Of a stretch of DNA of 64,000 nucleotides, positions 27,131 through 35,632 are shown piece by piece. The position numbers were made by a program, and so were the translations under genes. The notes under the pieces are model-generated. The model made no database searches. It was not told the origin of the DNA and was given only the letters and a program-made list of their open reading frames with translations. Within the stretch, counting starts at the first letter, position 1. Each line of letters opens with the position of its first letter. The stretch is from Corallococcus soli (GTDB taxonomy: Bacteria; Myxococcota; Myxococcia; Myxococcales; Myxococcaceae): the NCBI RefSeq assembly GCF_014930455.1, contig NZ_JAAIYO010000003.1, positions 682,001 to 746,000 of the forward strand, written 5' to 3'.

Positions 27131-28633
27131 TCATTCCACCAGGACCTGCCCGTTCGCGACGAGCCACCGCGTGGTGGTGCACGCGCGGGCGAAGGGGGCG
27201 TCATGGGTGACGAGCAGCAGCGCGCCCGGGTAGTCGTGCAGCGCCGCCTCCAGCCGTTCAATGGACGGCAGGTCCAGGTGGTTGGTGGGCTCGTCCATGA
27301 CCAGGGCCCAGGCGTGCTGGCCCAGGCCTCGCGCGATGAACAGCTTGCGCGCTTCGCCCGGTGACGGCTGTTCGGACGCGAGCAGCCGGTGCGGATCCAC
27401 GCCCAGCGCGGCCACCAATGACAGCACACGCCCGCGCTCCTCCGGCGGAAGGGCTCGCACCGCGTCCAGCGTGTCGCGGGCCTCCGCCTCGCCCAGGTCC
27501 TGCGGCAGGTACAAGAGCTTCTCGCGGGGCACGCGGGACTGCTCCAGCAGGGCCTTCAGGAGCGTCGTCTTGCCGGCGCCGTTGGGGCCCTCGATGCGGA
27601 TGCGCGCCTCGCGGTCCACGTCCAGGTGCGTGGGCCCCAGCACCTCCACGTCGCCGGCCTTCAGCCCCGGCGTGTCGAACGTGAAGAGCCACGGGTTGGG
27701 TGAACGCACGTAGTCCACGAACACGGAGCGGCCCACGGTCTTGTCCACGGTGAAGCTGCCCACCGCGGCCTCGGCGCGCTCCAGCTCGCGGCGCTTCACG
27801 GTGACCTGATGGCCCAGGCGGGCCTCCGCCCAGCTCGCCACGGTGGAGGCCCCCAGGGTGCGCGCGTCGCTGTCGTACTTGTTCTTCATCCGCCGGCCGG
27901 TGCTGCGCGACAGGGTGGCCCCTTCGTGCTCGCGCCGCGTCCGGTCCAACTGCTGCGCCGCGCGATCCCTCTCCGCCTTCGTCTGCTGGTGGGCGGCGAC
28001 CTCCGCCTCGCGCTCCGCCTCCCAGTGTCCGCGCGCGGCGGAGTAGGCGCCGGGGTACAGGTGCGCGCCCCCGCCGTGCACGCGCAGGGTGGCGTGCGTG
28101 AGCGTCTCCAGCAGCTCCCGATCATGGGACACGACGACGCCGAAGCCCCGGAAGCGGCGCAGCGCGGACACCAGCCACGCCCTCCCTTCGGCATCCAGGT
28201 GGTTGGTGGGCTCGTCCAGCAGGAGCACGTCCGGCTCCCGCGCGAGCGCCGCGCCCACCTGCCACCGCTTGCGCTCGCCCGGGGACAGCGTGGGCCAGCG
28301 CGACAGCGCGGTGACGTCCAGCCCCAGTTGTCCCTGGAGCCTGCGCGCCAGCGCGTCATACGCGTCCGCGAACGCGGCGATGTCGGGCGTGAGCGCCTCC
28401 ACGCCCTGGGGACACAGACACACCAGGGGCGAGGACGGCTCGAACGCGAGCTGTCCCTCCGTGGGCGTCAGCTCCCCGGACAGCAGGCGCAAGAGGGTGG
28501 ACTTGCCGGCGCCGTTGGGGCCGACGAGGCCCGTCCAGCCGGAGGTGAGGTGGAACTCCACGTCGGTGAGGACGGGGATGGCGTCGGTGAAGGAAAAGCA
28601 GACGCGCTGCGCGCGCAGGGAGGGCGAAGGCAT
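27131..28633 (-). CDS. ABC-F family ATPase
   Basis: A 500-residue protein with two ABC nucleotide-binding domains in one chain and no transmembrane segment. Each has a Walker A GPNGAGKS/TT, a signature (LSPGERKR; PSPGEARK) and Walker B plus DEPTNHLD, with a charged linker (about residues 190-260) between them. That arrangement defines ABC-F proteins, which act on the ribosome as translation factors or confer resistance to ribosome-targeting drugs. The start ATG 28633 is preferred to an upstream in-frame ATG because of CAGGAGTCG nine bases before it. The 270-bp leader contains a strong hairpin that might attenuate transcription. Confidence 0.9.
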   Translation of the reverse strand: MPSPSLRAQRVCFSFTDAIPVLTDVEFHLTSGWTGLVGPNGAGKSTLLRLLSGELTPTEGQLAFEPSSPLVCLCPQGVEALTPDIAAFADAYDALARRLQGQLGLDVTALSRWPTLSPGERKRWQVGAALAREPDVLLLDEPTNHLDAEGRAWLVSALRRFRGFGVVVSHDRELLETLTHATLRVHGGGAHLYPGAYSAARGHWEAEREAEVAAHQQTKAERDRAAQQLDRTRREHEGATLSRSTGRRMKNKYDSDARTLGASTVASWAEARLGHQVTVKRRELERAEAAVGSFTVDKTVGRSVFVDYVRSPNPWLFTFDTPGLKAGDVEVLGPTHLDVDREARIRIEGPNGAGKTTLLKALLEQSRVPREKLLYLPQDLGEAEARDTLDAVRALPPEERGRVLSLVAALGVDPHRLLASEQPSPGEARKLFIARGLGQHAWALVMDEPTNHLDLPSIERLEAALHDYPGALLLVTHDAPFARACTTTRWLVANGQVLVE

Positions 28634-28754
28634 GTGAAGCGACTCCTGAATCCGGAAGCCAGCGCACACGCCTCTCAGGGCGCGCGGCGGCGGGGTACTG
28701 CCAGGGACCGGGGTTTCAGGCGTGCAGCTTCAAGGGTGGAGCGACCTCGTGCAG

Positions 28755-28777
28755 GGGAGGACCTGTGACGTCCTCCC
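28755..28777. promoter_or_regulatory. perfect 8-bp hairpin in the leader of the ABC-F gene
   Basis: An inverted repeat GGGAGGAC-CTGTGAC-GTCCTCCC lies 122 bp upstream of the ABC-F start and 127 bp downstream of the SPFH stop, all on the minus strand. It may terminate the NfeD-SPFH message or act in a leader attenuator as known for some ABC-F resistance genes. No long T-run follows on the minus strand. Confidence 0.4.
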
Positions 28778-28903
28778 GCGTGGACAGCGAACGGCAAAAC
28801 CATGATGCGGCGCGACCCGGGCGGAGTGCAAGCCCTGCCCGCGCCCGGGACGCGGGCACCGACGTGGAAACCGTCGGCGCCCTGACGATGATTCCCGTGC
28901 GGC

Positions 28904-30004
28904 CTATTCGTCCGAGGACGAGGGCGGCTGCACGCGGCGGGTGGCCGGCATGGGGGCCGTGGCGGCCGCGGCGGCGTTGCGGGCGAGCGCCTGGGCACTC
29001 AGCGCGGCGGCGGACGGGGCGCGCGCGGGGAGCCGAGGCGCTTCCGGCGCGGGGGCCGGGGCGCCTTCGCGGCCGAAGACGTCCTTGAGCATGGACAGGG
29101 TGCCCAGGGCGGCGGTGGCCTCGTAGGGGACGAACATCTTGTTCTCGCCCTTGCCCAGCTCCTGGAGGGTCTCCAGGTAGCGCAGCGCGAGCACCTCCGG
29201 GGTGGCGCGGCCGGTGTGGATGGCCTCGAAGGTGAGGCGCGTGGCCTCCGCCTTGCCTTCCGCCTCCAGCATGACGGCGCGCTTGTGGCCTTCGGCGCGA
29301 GCGACCTCCGCGTCGCGCTCCGCCTCGGCGCGCAGGATGCGGGAGATCTTCTCGCCCTCGGCCTGGAGGATGGCGGCGGACTTGTCGCCCTCGGCCTTGG
29401 TGACCTCGGCGCGGCGCTCGCGCTCGGCGGTCATCTGCTTGGCCATGGCGGCCTTGATGGCCTGGGGCGGTTCAATCTCGCGCAGCTCCACGCGGGTGAC
29501 CTTGACGCCCCACTTCTCCGTGGCCTCGTCCAGCACCATGCGCAGCTTGGTGTTGACCGTCTCGCGGCTCGTCAGCGTCTGGTCCAGGGTGAGGCCGCCC
29601 ATGACGTTGCGCAGGTTCGTCATGGTGAGCTGCTCGATGGCGAGCGCCAGGTTCTCCACCTGGTAGAGGGCGCGGCCCGGATCGACGATCTGGTAGTAGA
29701 TGACCGAGCCGACCTCCATGTTGACGTTGTCATGGGTGATGACCTGGACGGTCTCGAACCCCATGACCTGCTCGCGCAGGTCCACCAGCGTGTTGCGCGT
29801 GATGCGCGTGCCGCTGCGCATCTCCATGGCGCGGGGGCTGTCCATGAAGGGGATGAGGATGTTGAGGCCGCTGGAGGCCACGTGGTGGAACTTGCCCAGC
29901 CGCTCCACGACCATGACCTTGGCCTGGGGGACGATGCGCACACCGGTGATGAGCCCGAACGCGACGGCGGCCGCCGCGAGGATCAGAACAATGGTCAATC
30001 CCAT
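28904..30004 (-). CDS. SPFH/stomatin-family membrane protein (QmcA-like)
   Basis: A 366-residue protein with one N-terminal transmembrane helix (GLTIVLILAAAAVAFGLI) and an SPFH/band-7 domain (VRIVPQAKVMVVERLGKFH through ELREIEPPQAIK). A long coiled coil of AEGxKxAxILxAEGE repeats follows, with a C-terminal Ala/Pro-rich tail. Start ATG 30004 overlaps the NfeD gene by 10 bp; the ORF extends upstream in frame but without a membrane anchor. Such proteins organise membrane microdomains and multimerise into rings. Coupling with NfeD is the classical pairing of this family. Confidence 0.9.
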   Translation of the reverse strand: MGLTIVLILAAAAVAFGLITGVRIVPQAKVMVVERLGKFHHVASSGLNILIPFMDSPRAMEMRSGTRITRNTLVDLREQVMGFETVQVITHDNVNMEVGSVIYYQIVDPGRALYQVENLALAIEQLTMTNLRNVMGGLTLDQTLTSRETVNTKLRMVLDEATEKWGVKVTRVELREIEPPQAIKAAMAKQMTAERERRAEVTKAEGDKSAAILQAEGEKISRILRAEAERDAEVARAEGHKRAVMLEAEGKAEATRLTFEAIHTGRATPEVLALRYLETLQELGKGENKMFVPYEATAALGTLSMLKDVFGREGAPAPAPEAPRLPARAPSAAALSAQALARNAAAAATAPMPATRRVQPPSSSDE

Positions 30005-30492
30005 CCTGCGTTCTCCTTCTTGGGCCGCGGCGCCTGCAGCGCGACCTCGTGGGACGCCGACGGGCGTCGCACCCACAACTTGAGTCCTTCGATCTGCTCC
30101 ACGGTGACGCGCTCGCCCTCGGGCAGGGGGCCCGACAGCGAGCGGGCCATCCACAGCTCGCCGTTGATGCGCACGGTGCCCCCGTGCGGGTCGGACAGCG
30201 CCTCCGTCACCACGGCCTCCTGGCCCATCATCGCCTCGACGCCCGTCTTCAAACGCACGGCGTCGCGCATGAAAACGTGTTTGAAGATCGTGCGGGACGC
30301 GCCGAAGAGGCCGGCGGACACCAGGGTGAAGATGATGAGCTGACCGTCGAAGCCCAGGCCCGCGCCGGCCGTCAGGGACGCCAGCAGGGCGCCCGCGGCG
30401 AACCAGAGCGTCACGAAGCCGGAGAGCTTGATTTCGAGCGCCCCCAGGACGATCGCGGCCATCAGCCAGAGCTGCCAGGCAGGGGTGTCCAT
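29995..30492 (-). CDS. NfeD-family membrane protein
   Basis: A 165-residue protein with three or four hydrophobic helices in the first about 75 residues (WLMAAIVLGALEIKLSGFVTLW, ALLASLTAGAG, QLIIFTLVSAGLFG). A C-terminal OB-fold-like NfeD domain follows (GQEAVVTEALSDPHGGTVRI through EGERVTVEQIEGLKLWVR). It is the first gene of the pair with the SPFH protein, and together they form the usual NfeD-SPFH operon implicated in membrane-domain organisation. Divergent from the alpha/beta hydrolase gene across 123 bp. Confidence 0.92.
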   Translation of the reverse strand: MDTPAWQLWLMAAIVLGALEIKLSGFVTLWFAAGALLASLTAGAGLGFDGQLIIFTLVSAGLFGASRTIFKHVFMRDAVRLKTGVEAMMGQEAVVTEALSDPHGGTVRINGELWMARSLSGPLPEGERVTVEQIEGLKLWVRRPSASHEVALQAPRPKKENAGWD

Positions 30493-30615
30493 GGGGTCCT
30501 TGTTTGGCAGCCGCTTCGGCCTCCTGTCAAACCGGGCGGCCGGGCGTCAGGAAACAATCGTCAGGGAGGGGGAGTTTGGGGCGAGGACCTCCGGGTCCGT
30601 TCCGGGGGAGAGCCC

Positions 30616-31470
30616 ATGCCCTATCTGTCCATCCGTGGCGCCCGACTGTACTACGAAGACACCGGCGGGCCGGGAGAGCCCGTGCTCTTCAGCCATGGAC
30701 TCCTCTGGGACTCCCGGCTCTTCCGCGAGCAGGTTGAGGCCCTCAAGGGGCGCTACCGCTGCATCGTGTACGACCACCGGGGGCAGGGGCACAGCGAGCC
30801 CCCGCCTGGCGGCTCGGCCATCGACCTGCGCACGGTGTACGAGGACGCGGTGGCCGTCATCCAGGCCCTGGGGCTGGCGCCCTGCCACTTCGTGGGCCAG
30901 TCGATGGGGGGCTTCGTGGGCCTGCGGGTGGCCGCGCGGCACCCGGAGCTGCTGCGCTCGCTGGCGCTGCTGGACTCGTCCGCGGCGGCGGAGCTGCCCC
31001 TGACGCTGGCGCGCTACCGGCTGCTCACGACGCTGACGCACTGGCTGGGCCTGCGGCCGGTGGTGGACCCCATCATGTCGCTCTACTTCGGGCGCACCTT
31101 CATGCGGGATCCGGACCGCGCGGCGGAGCGGGCCCTGTTGCGTCGGCAGCTCGCGGACAACCCCCGCGAGGTGTGGCGCGCGATGCAGGGGGTCATCCAC
31201 CGCCGCAGCGTGGAGGGGGAGCTGCACCGCATCGTGACGCCGACGCTGGTGATGGTGGGCGACGAGGACCTGGTGACGGTGCCGGAGCGGGCGGAGCGGC
31301 TGCACCAGCGCATCCAGGGCTCACGGCTCGTGCGGCTGCCCTGTGGCGGACACATGTGCATCCTGGAGCAGCCGGAGGCGGTCAACGCCGCGCTGCGCGA
31401 CTTCCTGGAGACCGCGGAGCCCGCCTCCCAGGCGAGCCCCTGGGAGGTGGAGATCCGGGGGGTGGGGTGA
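30616..31470 (+). CDS. alpha/beta hydrolase
   Basis: A 284-residue cytoplasmic hydrolase. It has the HG oxyanion motif (FSHGLLWD), the nucleophile elbow GQSMGG (Ser96), the acid residue Asp218 in GDEDLVTVP and His246 in CGGHMCI, giving a complete triad. The sequence is of the 3-oxoadipate enol-lactonase/haloperoxidase-like group, but the substrate cannot be inferred. ATG 30616 is chosen over the much longer ORF because GGGGGAGAG lies upstream and the domain starts immediately. The mRNA likely ends at the hairpin at 31492-31530. Confidence 0.9.
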   Translation: MPYLSIRGARLYYEDTGGPGEPVLFSHGLLWDSRLFREQVEALKGRYRCIVYDHRGQGHSEPPPGGSAIDLRTVYEDAVAVIQALGLAPCHFVGQSMGGFVGLRVAARHPELLRSLALLDSSAAAELPLTLARYRLLTTLTHWLGLRPVVDPIMSLYFGRTFMRDPDRAAERALLRRQLADNPREVWRAMQGVIHRRSVEGELHRIVTPTLVMVGDEDLVTVPERAERLHQRIQGSRLVRLPCGGHMCILEQPEAVNAALRDFLETAEPASQASPWEVEIRGVG

Positions 31471-31491
31471 GAGGGATTGGCGTCCGCCAGG

Positions 31492-31530
31492 ACCTCCTGG
31501 AGACGGTGCGGACAGACCGCTCCAGGAGGT
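31492..31530. terminator. strong hairpin between convergent genes
   Basis: A near-perfect stem with arms ACCTCCTGGAG and CTCCAGGAGGT, extended inward by CGGT/ACCG around a GCGGACAG loop with one bulged A. It sits between the convergent alpha/beta hydrolase and Cys-rich peptide genes and probably terminates transcription from both sides; no long T-run follows. Confidence 0.65.
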
Positions 31531-31546
31531 GTCTTGCGGCGGGAGC

Positions 31547-31825
31547 CTAACCCCGGGCCTGGGCGGAGGGAGCGCGGCAGACGAGCTCCGCGTCCTGCAC
31601 GGGCTGCGCGGCCGCCTGCGGCTCGGACGGCTCGGCCTGGAGCGCGCCCCCGCAGACGCCGATGTCACCGCAACGGACGTAGTCGCCGCCGTTGTCGCAG
31701 AGCAGGCTGCAGGAGCCGTTGTACGTGCACACCTCCTCACAGGGGTTGGGGCCCGCGACGGCGGTCATCGGCGCGATGAAGAGGGCGGCGATGCTGGCGA
31801 AGACGGTCTTCGAGATCAGCTTCAT
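31547..31825 (-). CDS. small cysteine-rich secreted protein
   Basis: A 92-residue precursor with a clear signal peptide (MKLISKTVFASIAALFIAPMTAVA, cleaved after AVA). The mature protein of about 68 residues has seven cysteines arranged in NPCEEVC, GSCSLLC, RCGDIGVCGG and ELVCRA, suggesting a compact disulfide fold. No known family was recognised. Its good ribosome site (GGAGTCACTCC before ATG) supports a real gene. It is monocistronic and divergent from dnaE2. Myxobacteria encode many such small secreted peptides, some with predation or developmental roles, but nothing here identifies the target. Confidence 0.75.
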   Translation of the reverse strand: MKLISKTVFASIAALFIAPMTAVAGPNPCEEVCTYNGSCSLLCDNGGDYVRCGDIGVCGGALQAEPSEPQAAAQPVQDAELVCRAPSAQARG

Positions 31826-32087
31826 GGAGTGACTCCGATGTGGGGTTGAGCAGCGTCCTGCACGAATTCATACGAAATGCCCCGCGCGGGCTGGTCGTGG
31901 ACTCACGACAAAAAATGTCTTCCTGTTCTGCATCTGGTTTTGACGGGTAAGGACAGACACCCATGCATTGCCTTCTCGCGCACAGGCCGCGCGCATGGGC
32001 GGGCGCGGGACAACCCATGAAGTCACCCGCTCGAAACACGAAGATCCAATCTAGCGCCTGAACGCCCGCTCAGTATCCTGATCCGGC
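31826..32087. promoter_or_regulatory. divergent control region of the Cys-rich peptide gene and dnaE2
   Basis: A 262-bp gap with an A/T-rich core around 31900-31960 (containing ACAAAAAATGTCTT). Its dnaE2-proximal end contains the LexA-box-like site listed separately. The central part probably carries the promoters of both genes, but no -35/-10 pair can be assigned confidently by eye. Confidence 0.4.
32057..32073 (+). promoter_or_regulatory. LexA-box-like site upstream of dnaE2
   Basis: The 17-bp sequence CCTGAACGCCCGCTCAG lies 15 bp before the dnaE2 start. Compared with the reverse complement of the M. xanthus LexA consensus as I recall it (CTRHAMRYBYGTTCAGS) it agrees at 15 of 17 positions, including the whole CTGAAC half. 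Occupation by LexA would block dnaE2 expression until DNA damage. Confidence 0.55.
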
Positions 32088-35000
32088 GTGAGCTACGCCG
32101 AGCTGGTCTGCCGATCCCACTTCTCCTTCCTGCGCGGAGCGTCCCACCCGGAGGAGCTGGTGGCCGAGGCGGCGCGGCTGGGCCTGTCCGCGCTGGCGCT
32201 GACGGATCAGGACGGGCTGTACGGCGTGGTGAAGGCGCACCTCGCGGCGAAGGAGCACGGGGTGAAGCTGCTCCTGGGCGCGGAGCTGACGCTGGAGGAC
32301 GGCCCGCCGGTGGTGGTGTACGCCCGGGACGCGGGCGGGTATGCGAACCTGTGCCGGCTGGTGTCCCACAGTCGGATGACGCACCCCAAGGGCGAGGCGG
32401 GCCTGCCCTGGCGCAAGCTGGCGGAGCACGCGTCGGGGCTGCTCGCGCTCCTGCCGGGGCCCGCGCCGCTGGAGGCGGTGGCGCCGCTGGCGGAGGCCTT
32501 TCCGGGCGCGTTCCACGTCGGCCTGAGCCGCTCGCTGTCGGCGGGGGACGGCGTCCGGGAGGCCCGGGCGGAGGCCCTGGCCCGGGCGCTGGGCGCGCCG
32601 CTGGTGGTCCACAATGACGTGCACACGCACCACCGGGAGCGGCAGCCGCTGCAGGACGTTCTCACGTCCATCCGCCATGGGGTGACGGTGGATCAGGCGG
32701 GCACGCGGCTGTTCCCGAACGGGGAGCGGACGCTGAAGTCCCCCGGGCAGATGGCGCGGCTGTTCGCGGACCGGCCGGAGGCGCTGGCGCGGACGGTGGA
32801 GCTGGCCTCGCGCTGTGAGGCCTCGCTGGACGCGCTGCACTACCACTTCCCGGAGGAGGACCTGCCCCAGGGCCACACGGCGGACAGCCACTTGAGGACG
32901 CTGACGGAGGTGGGCCTGCGCACGCGCTACCCGGCGGGCGTGCCTCCGGAGGTGACGCGGCAGATCGAGCACGAGCTGCGGCTCATCGCGGCGCTGGAGT
33001 TCGCGGGGTACTTCCTGGCGCTGTGGGACATCGTGATGTTCGCGCGGGGACGGGGCATCCTCTGTCAGGGGCGGGGCAGCGCGGCGAACTCGGCGGTCTG
33101 CTACGCGCTGGGCATCACCGCCATCGATCCGGTGCGGATGGGGCTGCTGTTCGAGCGCTTCCTCAGCATGGAGCGCCGGGAGCCGCCGGACATCGACGTG
33201 GACTTCGAGCACGAGCGCCGCGAGGAGGTGCTCCAGTACGTCTACCAGAAGCACGGCCGGCACAAGGCGGGCATGGTGTGCGAGGTCATCTGCTACCGGG
33301 GCCGGCTGGCGCTCCGGGAGGCGGGCAAGTCGCTGGGGCTGTCGTTGGATCAGGTGGACCGGCTGTCGCGGGTCGCCTCATCGCATGGCTTCCAGGTGAC
33401 GCCGGAGGTGCTGCGGGAGGCGGGCCTTTCGCCCACGGACGGGAGGGTGCTCCGGACGCTGTCGGTGGCGAAGGAGCTGGAGGGAGTGCCCCGGCACCTG
33501 TCCATCCACGTGGGCGGCTTCGTGATGACGCGCGAGCCGCTGGTGGACCTGGTGCCGGTGGAGAACGCGGCCATGCCGGGGCGCACGGTCATCCAGTGGG
33601 AGAAGGACGACATCAACGCGGTGGGCCTGTTGAAGGTGGACCTGCTGGCGCTGGGCATGTTGACGGCGCTGTCCCGGTGCTTCGCGTTGATCCACGAGCA
33701 CCACGGCCGTGAGCTGTCCCTGGCGACGGTGCCGCCGGAGGATCCGAAGGTCTACGACATGCTGTGCGAAGCGGACACGGTGGGGGTGTTCCAGATTGAG
33801 AGCCGCGCGCAGATGAACATGCTGCCCCGGCTGCGGCCCCGGGAGTTCTACGACCTGGTGGTGCAGATCGCCCTCATCCGTCCGGGGCCCATCGTGGGCA
33901 ACATGGTGCACCCGTACCTGCGCCGCCGGAACGGCCAGGAGCCGGTGACGTACCCGAGCGAGGCGGTGCGGGGCATCCTCCAGAAGACGCTGGGCGTGCC
34001 GCTCTTCCAGGAGCAGGCGATGCGGCTGGCGATGGTGGCGGCGGGGTTCAGCGCGGGGGAGGCGGACGGGCTGCGCAGGGCGCTGAGCCACAAGCACGCG
34101 GACGAGCGGATCCTCCCGTACCGGGGCCGGTTCGTGGAGGGCTGCGAGGCGCGCGGCTACACGCGTCCGCAGGCGGAGGAGTGGTTCAACCACTTCCGGG
34201 GCTTCGCGCACTACGGGTTCCCGGAGAGCCACTCCGCGAGCTTCGCGTTGATCGCGTATGCGTCCAGTTGGCTGAAGTGTCACTACCCGGCGGCGTTCAC
34301 GGCGGCGCTGCTCAACTCCCAGCCGATGGGGTTCTACGCGCCGCACACGCTGGTGGCGGACGTGCAGCGGCACGGCGTGGAGGTGAGGCCGGTGGACGTG
34401 CGCCGCTCCAGTTGGGACTGCACGTTGGAGGATGGGGCGCTCCGGCTGGGGCTCCGGATGGTGCGGGGGCTGGGCGAGTCCGCGGGCCGGGCGGTGGTGT
34501 CCTCCCGGAACGGGGACTACGCGAGCGTGGGGGACCTGGCGCGCCGGGCGCGCATTCCCAGACACGAGCTGACGCGGCTGGCGCTGGCCGGGGCGCTGAC
34601 GTCGCTGTGCGGCGCGCGCAGGCAGGCGCTGTGGGAGATTCAGGCGCTGGGGCCGCTGGACGCGGACGACCTGTTCTTCGGGATGGCGATGGACGGTACG
34701 GCGGTGGAGTTGCCGCCCATGGGGGTCTACGAGCGGGTCTGCGCGGATTACGACACGGTGGGGCTGTCGTTGGAGAAGCACCCGCTGGAACTGCTGCGGC
34801 CGACGCTGAAGCGGATGGGGGCGGTGACGGCGGAGGGGTTGAAGCAGGTGTCCGCGGGGCGGCGGGTGAAGGTGGGAGGGATGATGATCTGCCGGCAGAT
34901 GCCTCCCACGGCGAAGGGGATCTGCTTCATCTCGCTGGAGGACGAGACGGGGATCGCGAACCTGGTCGTCCCCTCGGAGGTGTATGCGCAGTGCCGCAAG

Positions 35001-35102
35001 GAGATCCACGGCGCGCTGTTCCTGGTGGGGGAGGGAATGCTGGAGCGTTCGGGAAAGGTGACGAACGTGAAGACGCGCAGCGTGGTGTCGGTGCGTCAGT
35101 GA
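32088..35102 (+). CDS. dnaE2: error-prone DNA polymerase III alpha subunit DnaE2
   Basis: A 1004-residue C-family polymerase starting at GTG 32088. It begins with a PHP domain (YAELVCRSHFSFLRG). The palm has the catalytic PDIDVDFEHERR segment. The remainder shows the fingers (LFQEQAMRLAM), a helix-hairpin-helix region, and an OB fold near the C-terminus (KVGGMMICRQMPPTAKG). The length, near 1,000 rather than 1,160, identifies DnaE2 rather than the replicative DnaE. It works with ImuA and ImuB, encoded 14 kb away in this window rather than adjacent. The last codons and stop lie inside a 28-bp sequence repeated 1 kb downstream. Confidence 0.94.
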   Translation: MSYAELVCRSHFSFLRGASHPEELVAEAARLGLSALALTDQDGLYGVVKAHLAAKEHGVKLLLGAELTLEDGPPVVVYARDAGGYANLCRLVSHSRMTHPKGEAGLPWRKLAEHASGLLALLPGPAPLEAVAPLAEAFPGAFHVGLSRSLSAGDGVREARAEALARALGAPLVVHNDVHTHHRERQPLQDVLTSIRHGVTVDQAGTRLFPNGERTLKSPGQMARLFADRPEALARTVELASRCEASLDALHYHFPEEDLPQGHTADSHLRTLTEVGLRTRYPAGVPPEVTRQIEHELRLIAALEFAGYFLALWDIVMFARGRGILCQGRGSAANSAVCYALGITAIDPVRMGLLFERFLSMERREPPDIDVDFEHERREEVLQYVYQKHGRHKAGMVCEVICYRGRLALREAGKSLGLSLDQVDRLSRVASSHGFQVTPEVLREAGLSPTDGRVLRTLSVAKELEGVPRHLSIHVGGFVMTREPLVDLVPVENAAMPGRTVIQWEKDDINAVGLLKVDLLALGMLTALSRCFALIHEHHGRELSLATVPPEDPKVYDMLCEADTVGVFQIESRAQMNMLPRLRPREFYDLVVQIALIRPGPIVGNMVHPYLRRRNGQEPVTYPSEAVRGILQKTLGVPLFQEQAMRLAMVAAGFSAGEADGLRRALSHKHADERILPYRGRFVEGCEARGYTRPQAEEWFNHFRGFAHYGFPESHSASFALIAYASSWLKCHYPAAFTAALLNSQPMGFYAPHTLVADVQRHGVEVRPVDVRRSSWDCTLEDGALRLGLRMVRGLGESAGRAVVSSRNGDYASVGDLARRARIPRHELTRLALAGALTSLCGARRQALWEIQALGPLDADDLFFGMAMDGTAVELPPMGVYERVCADYDTVGLSLEKHPLELLRPTLKRMGAVTAEGLKQVSAGRRVKVGGMMICRQMPPTAKGICFISLEDETGIANLVVPSEVYAQCRKEIHGALFLVGEGMLERSGKVTNVKTRSVVSVRQ

Positions 35103-35109
35103 AGCGCTG
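35082..35109. repeat. 28-bp direct repeat, copy 1 (3' end of dnaE2)
   Basis: This copy holds the last six dnaE2 codons (V V S V R Q), its TGA stop and nine further bases. The same 28 bases occur exactly at 36118-36145 in the same orientation. It also supplies the stop codon of the minus-strand lipoprotein gene 35096-35632. Confidence 0.9.
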
Positions 35110-35632
35110 CCCCTGCATCGGGCACGTCCGGGGGACGGAGTACGCGAGCCGTGATGGTGACCGCCGGGGTCGGAGGCTTCGGGTGGAAGGTGAGGGTGAC
35201 ATCAATGCAGTCCGGTCCCGGCTTGCCGTTGAGCTGTTCATCGAACAGTGGGAAGTCGACCTCTGCCCCAAACCAGTATCCGGGGGCCAATTGGAGGAGG
35301 TCTTCTTTGCGGGAAGGCGGCGGGAATCGATCCGCGATCAGGAACTCCAGCGGCTGTGCTGTCGCGCAGTCCAGGACCGCGACGATGTCCAACGTGCTGG
35401 ACTCCACGAACCGTCGATCCAGTGTGAGGGTCCCTTCTTCGGAGCCGACGAGGACGCGTCCGGAGAGCCCGTTGCCGTCGTATCGCGGAGATTGAAGTTC
35501 CATGAGCGGCCGCGCGACGACCGTTGCTTCCACGGGTGTTGCTGTCGGGGTATCCCCTTGAGGGACGACGCGACGGCAGGCGGGAGCGAAGAGCAGTGAC
35601 GTCGCCAGGAAGACAAGGGTCAAGTGGCTCAT
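35096..35632 (-). CDS. putative lipoprotein in the cassette
   Basis: A 178-residue product from ATG 35632, preferred over an upstream in-frame start because the signal peptide MSHLTLVFLATSLLFAPAC ends in a lipobox-like APAC. The mature part is acidic and beta-strand-rich (GRVLVGSEEGTLTLD, DIVAVLDC, CIDVTLTF, VTITARVL). No family is recognised. Its ATG overlaps the stop of the upstream gene by 4 bp, so the pair is co-translated. Its stop falls inside the first direct repeat and overlaps the end of dnaE2 by 7 bp. GC content is lower than in neighbouring genes. Partner or immunity protein of the metzincin-like protein is one possibility. Confidence 0.7.
   Translation of the reverse strand: MSHLTLVFLATSLLFAPACRRVVPQGDTPTATPVEATVVARPLMELQSPRYDGNGLSGRVLVGSEEGTLTLDRRFVESSTLDIVAVLDCATAQPLEFLIADRFPPPSRKEDLLQLAPGYWFGAEVDFPLFDEQLNGKPGPDCIDVTLTFHPKPPTPAVTITARVLRPPDVPDAGAALH

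Noticed and set aside
34181-35599. A 472-codon plus-strand frame over the end of dnaE2 and the cassette
   Set aside because: It is out of frame with dnaE2 and crosses the cassette genes without any domain. It would span both the dnaE2 stop and the first repeat by chance.
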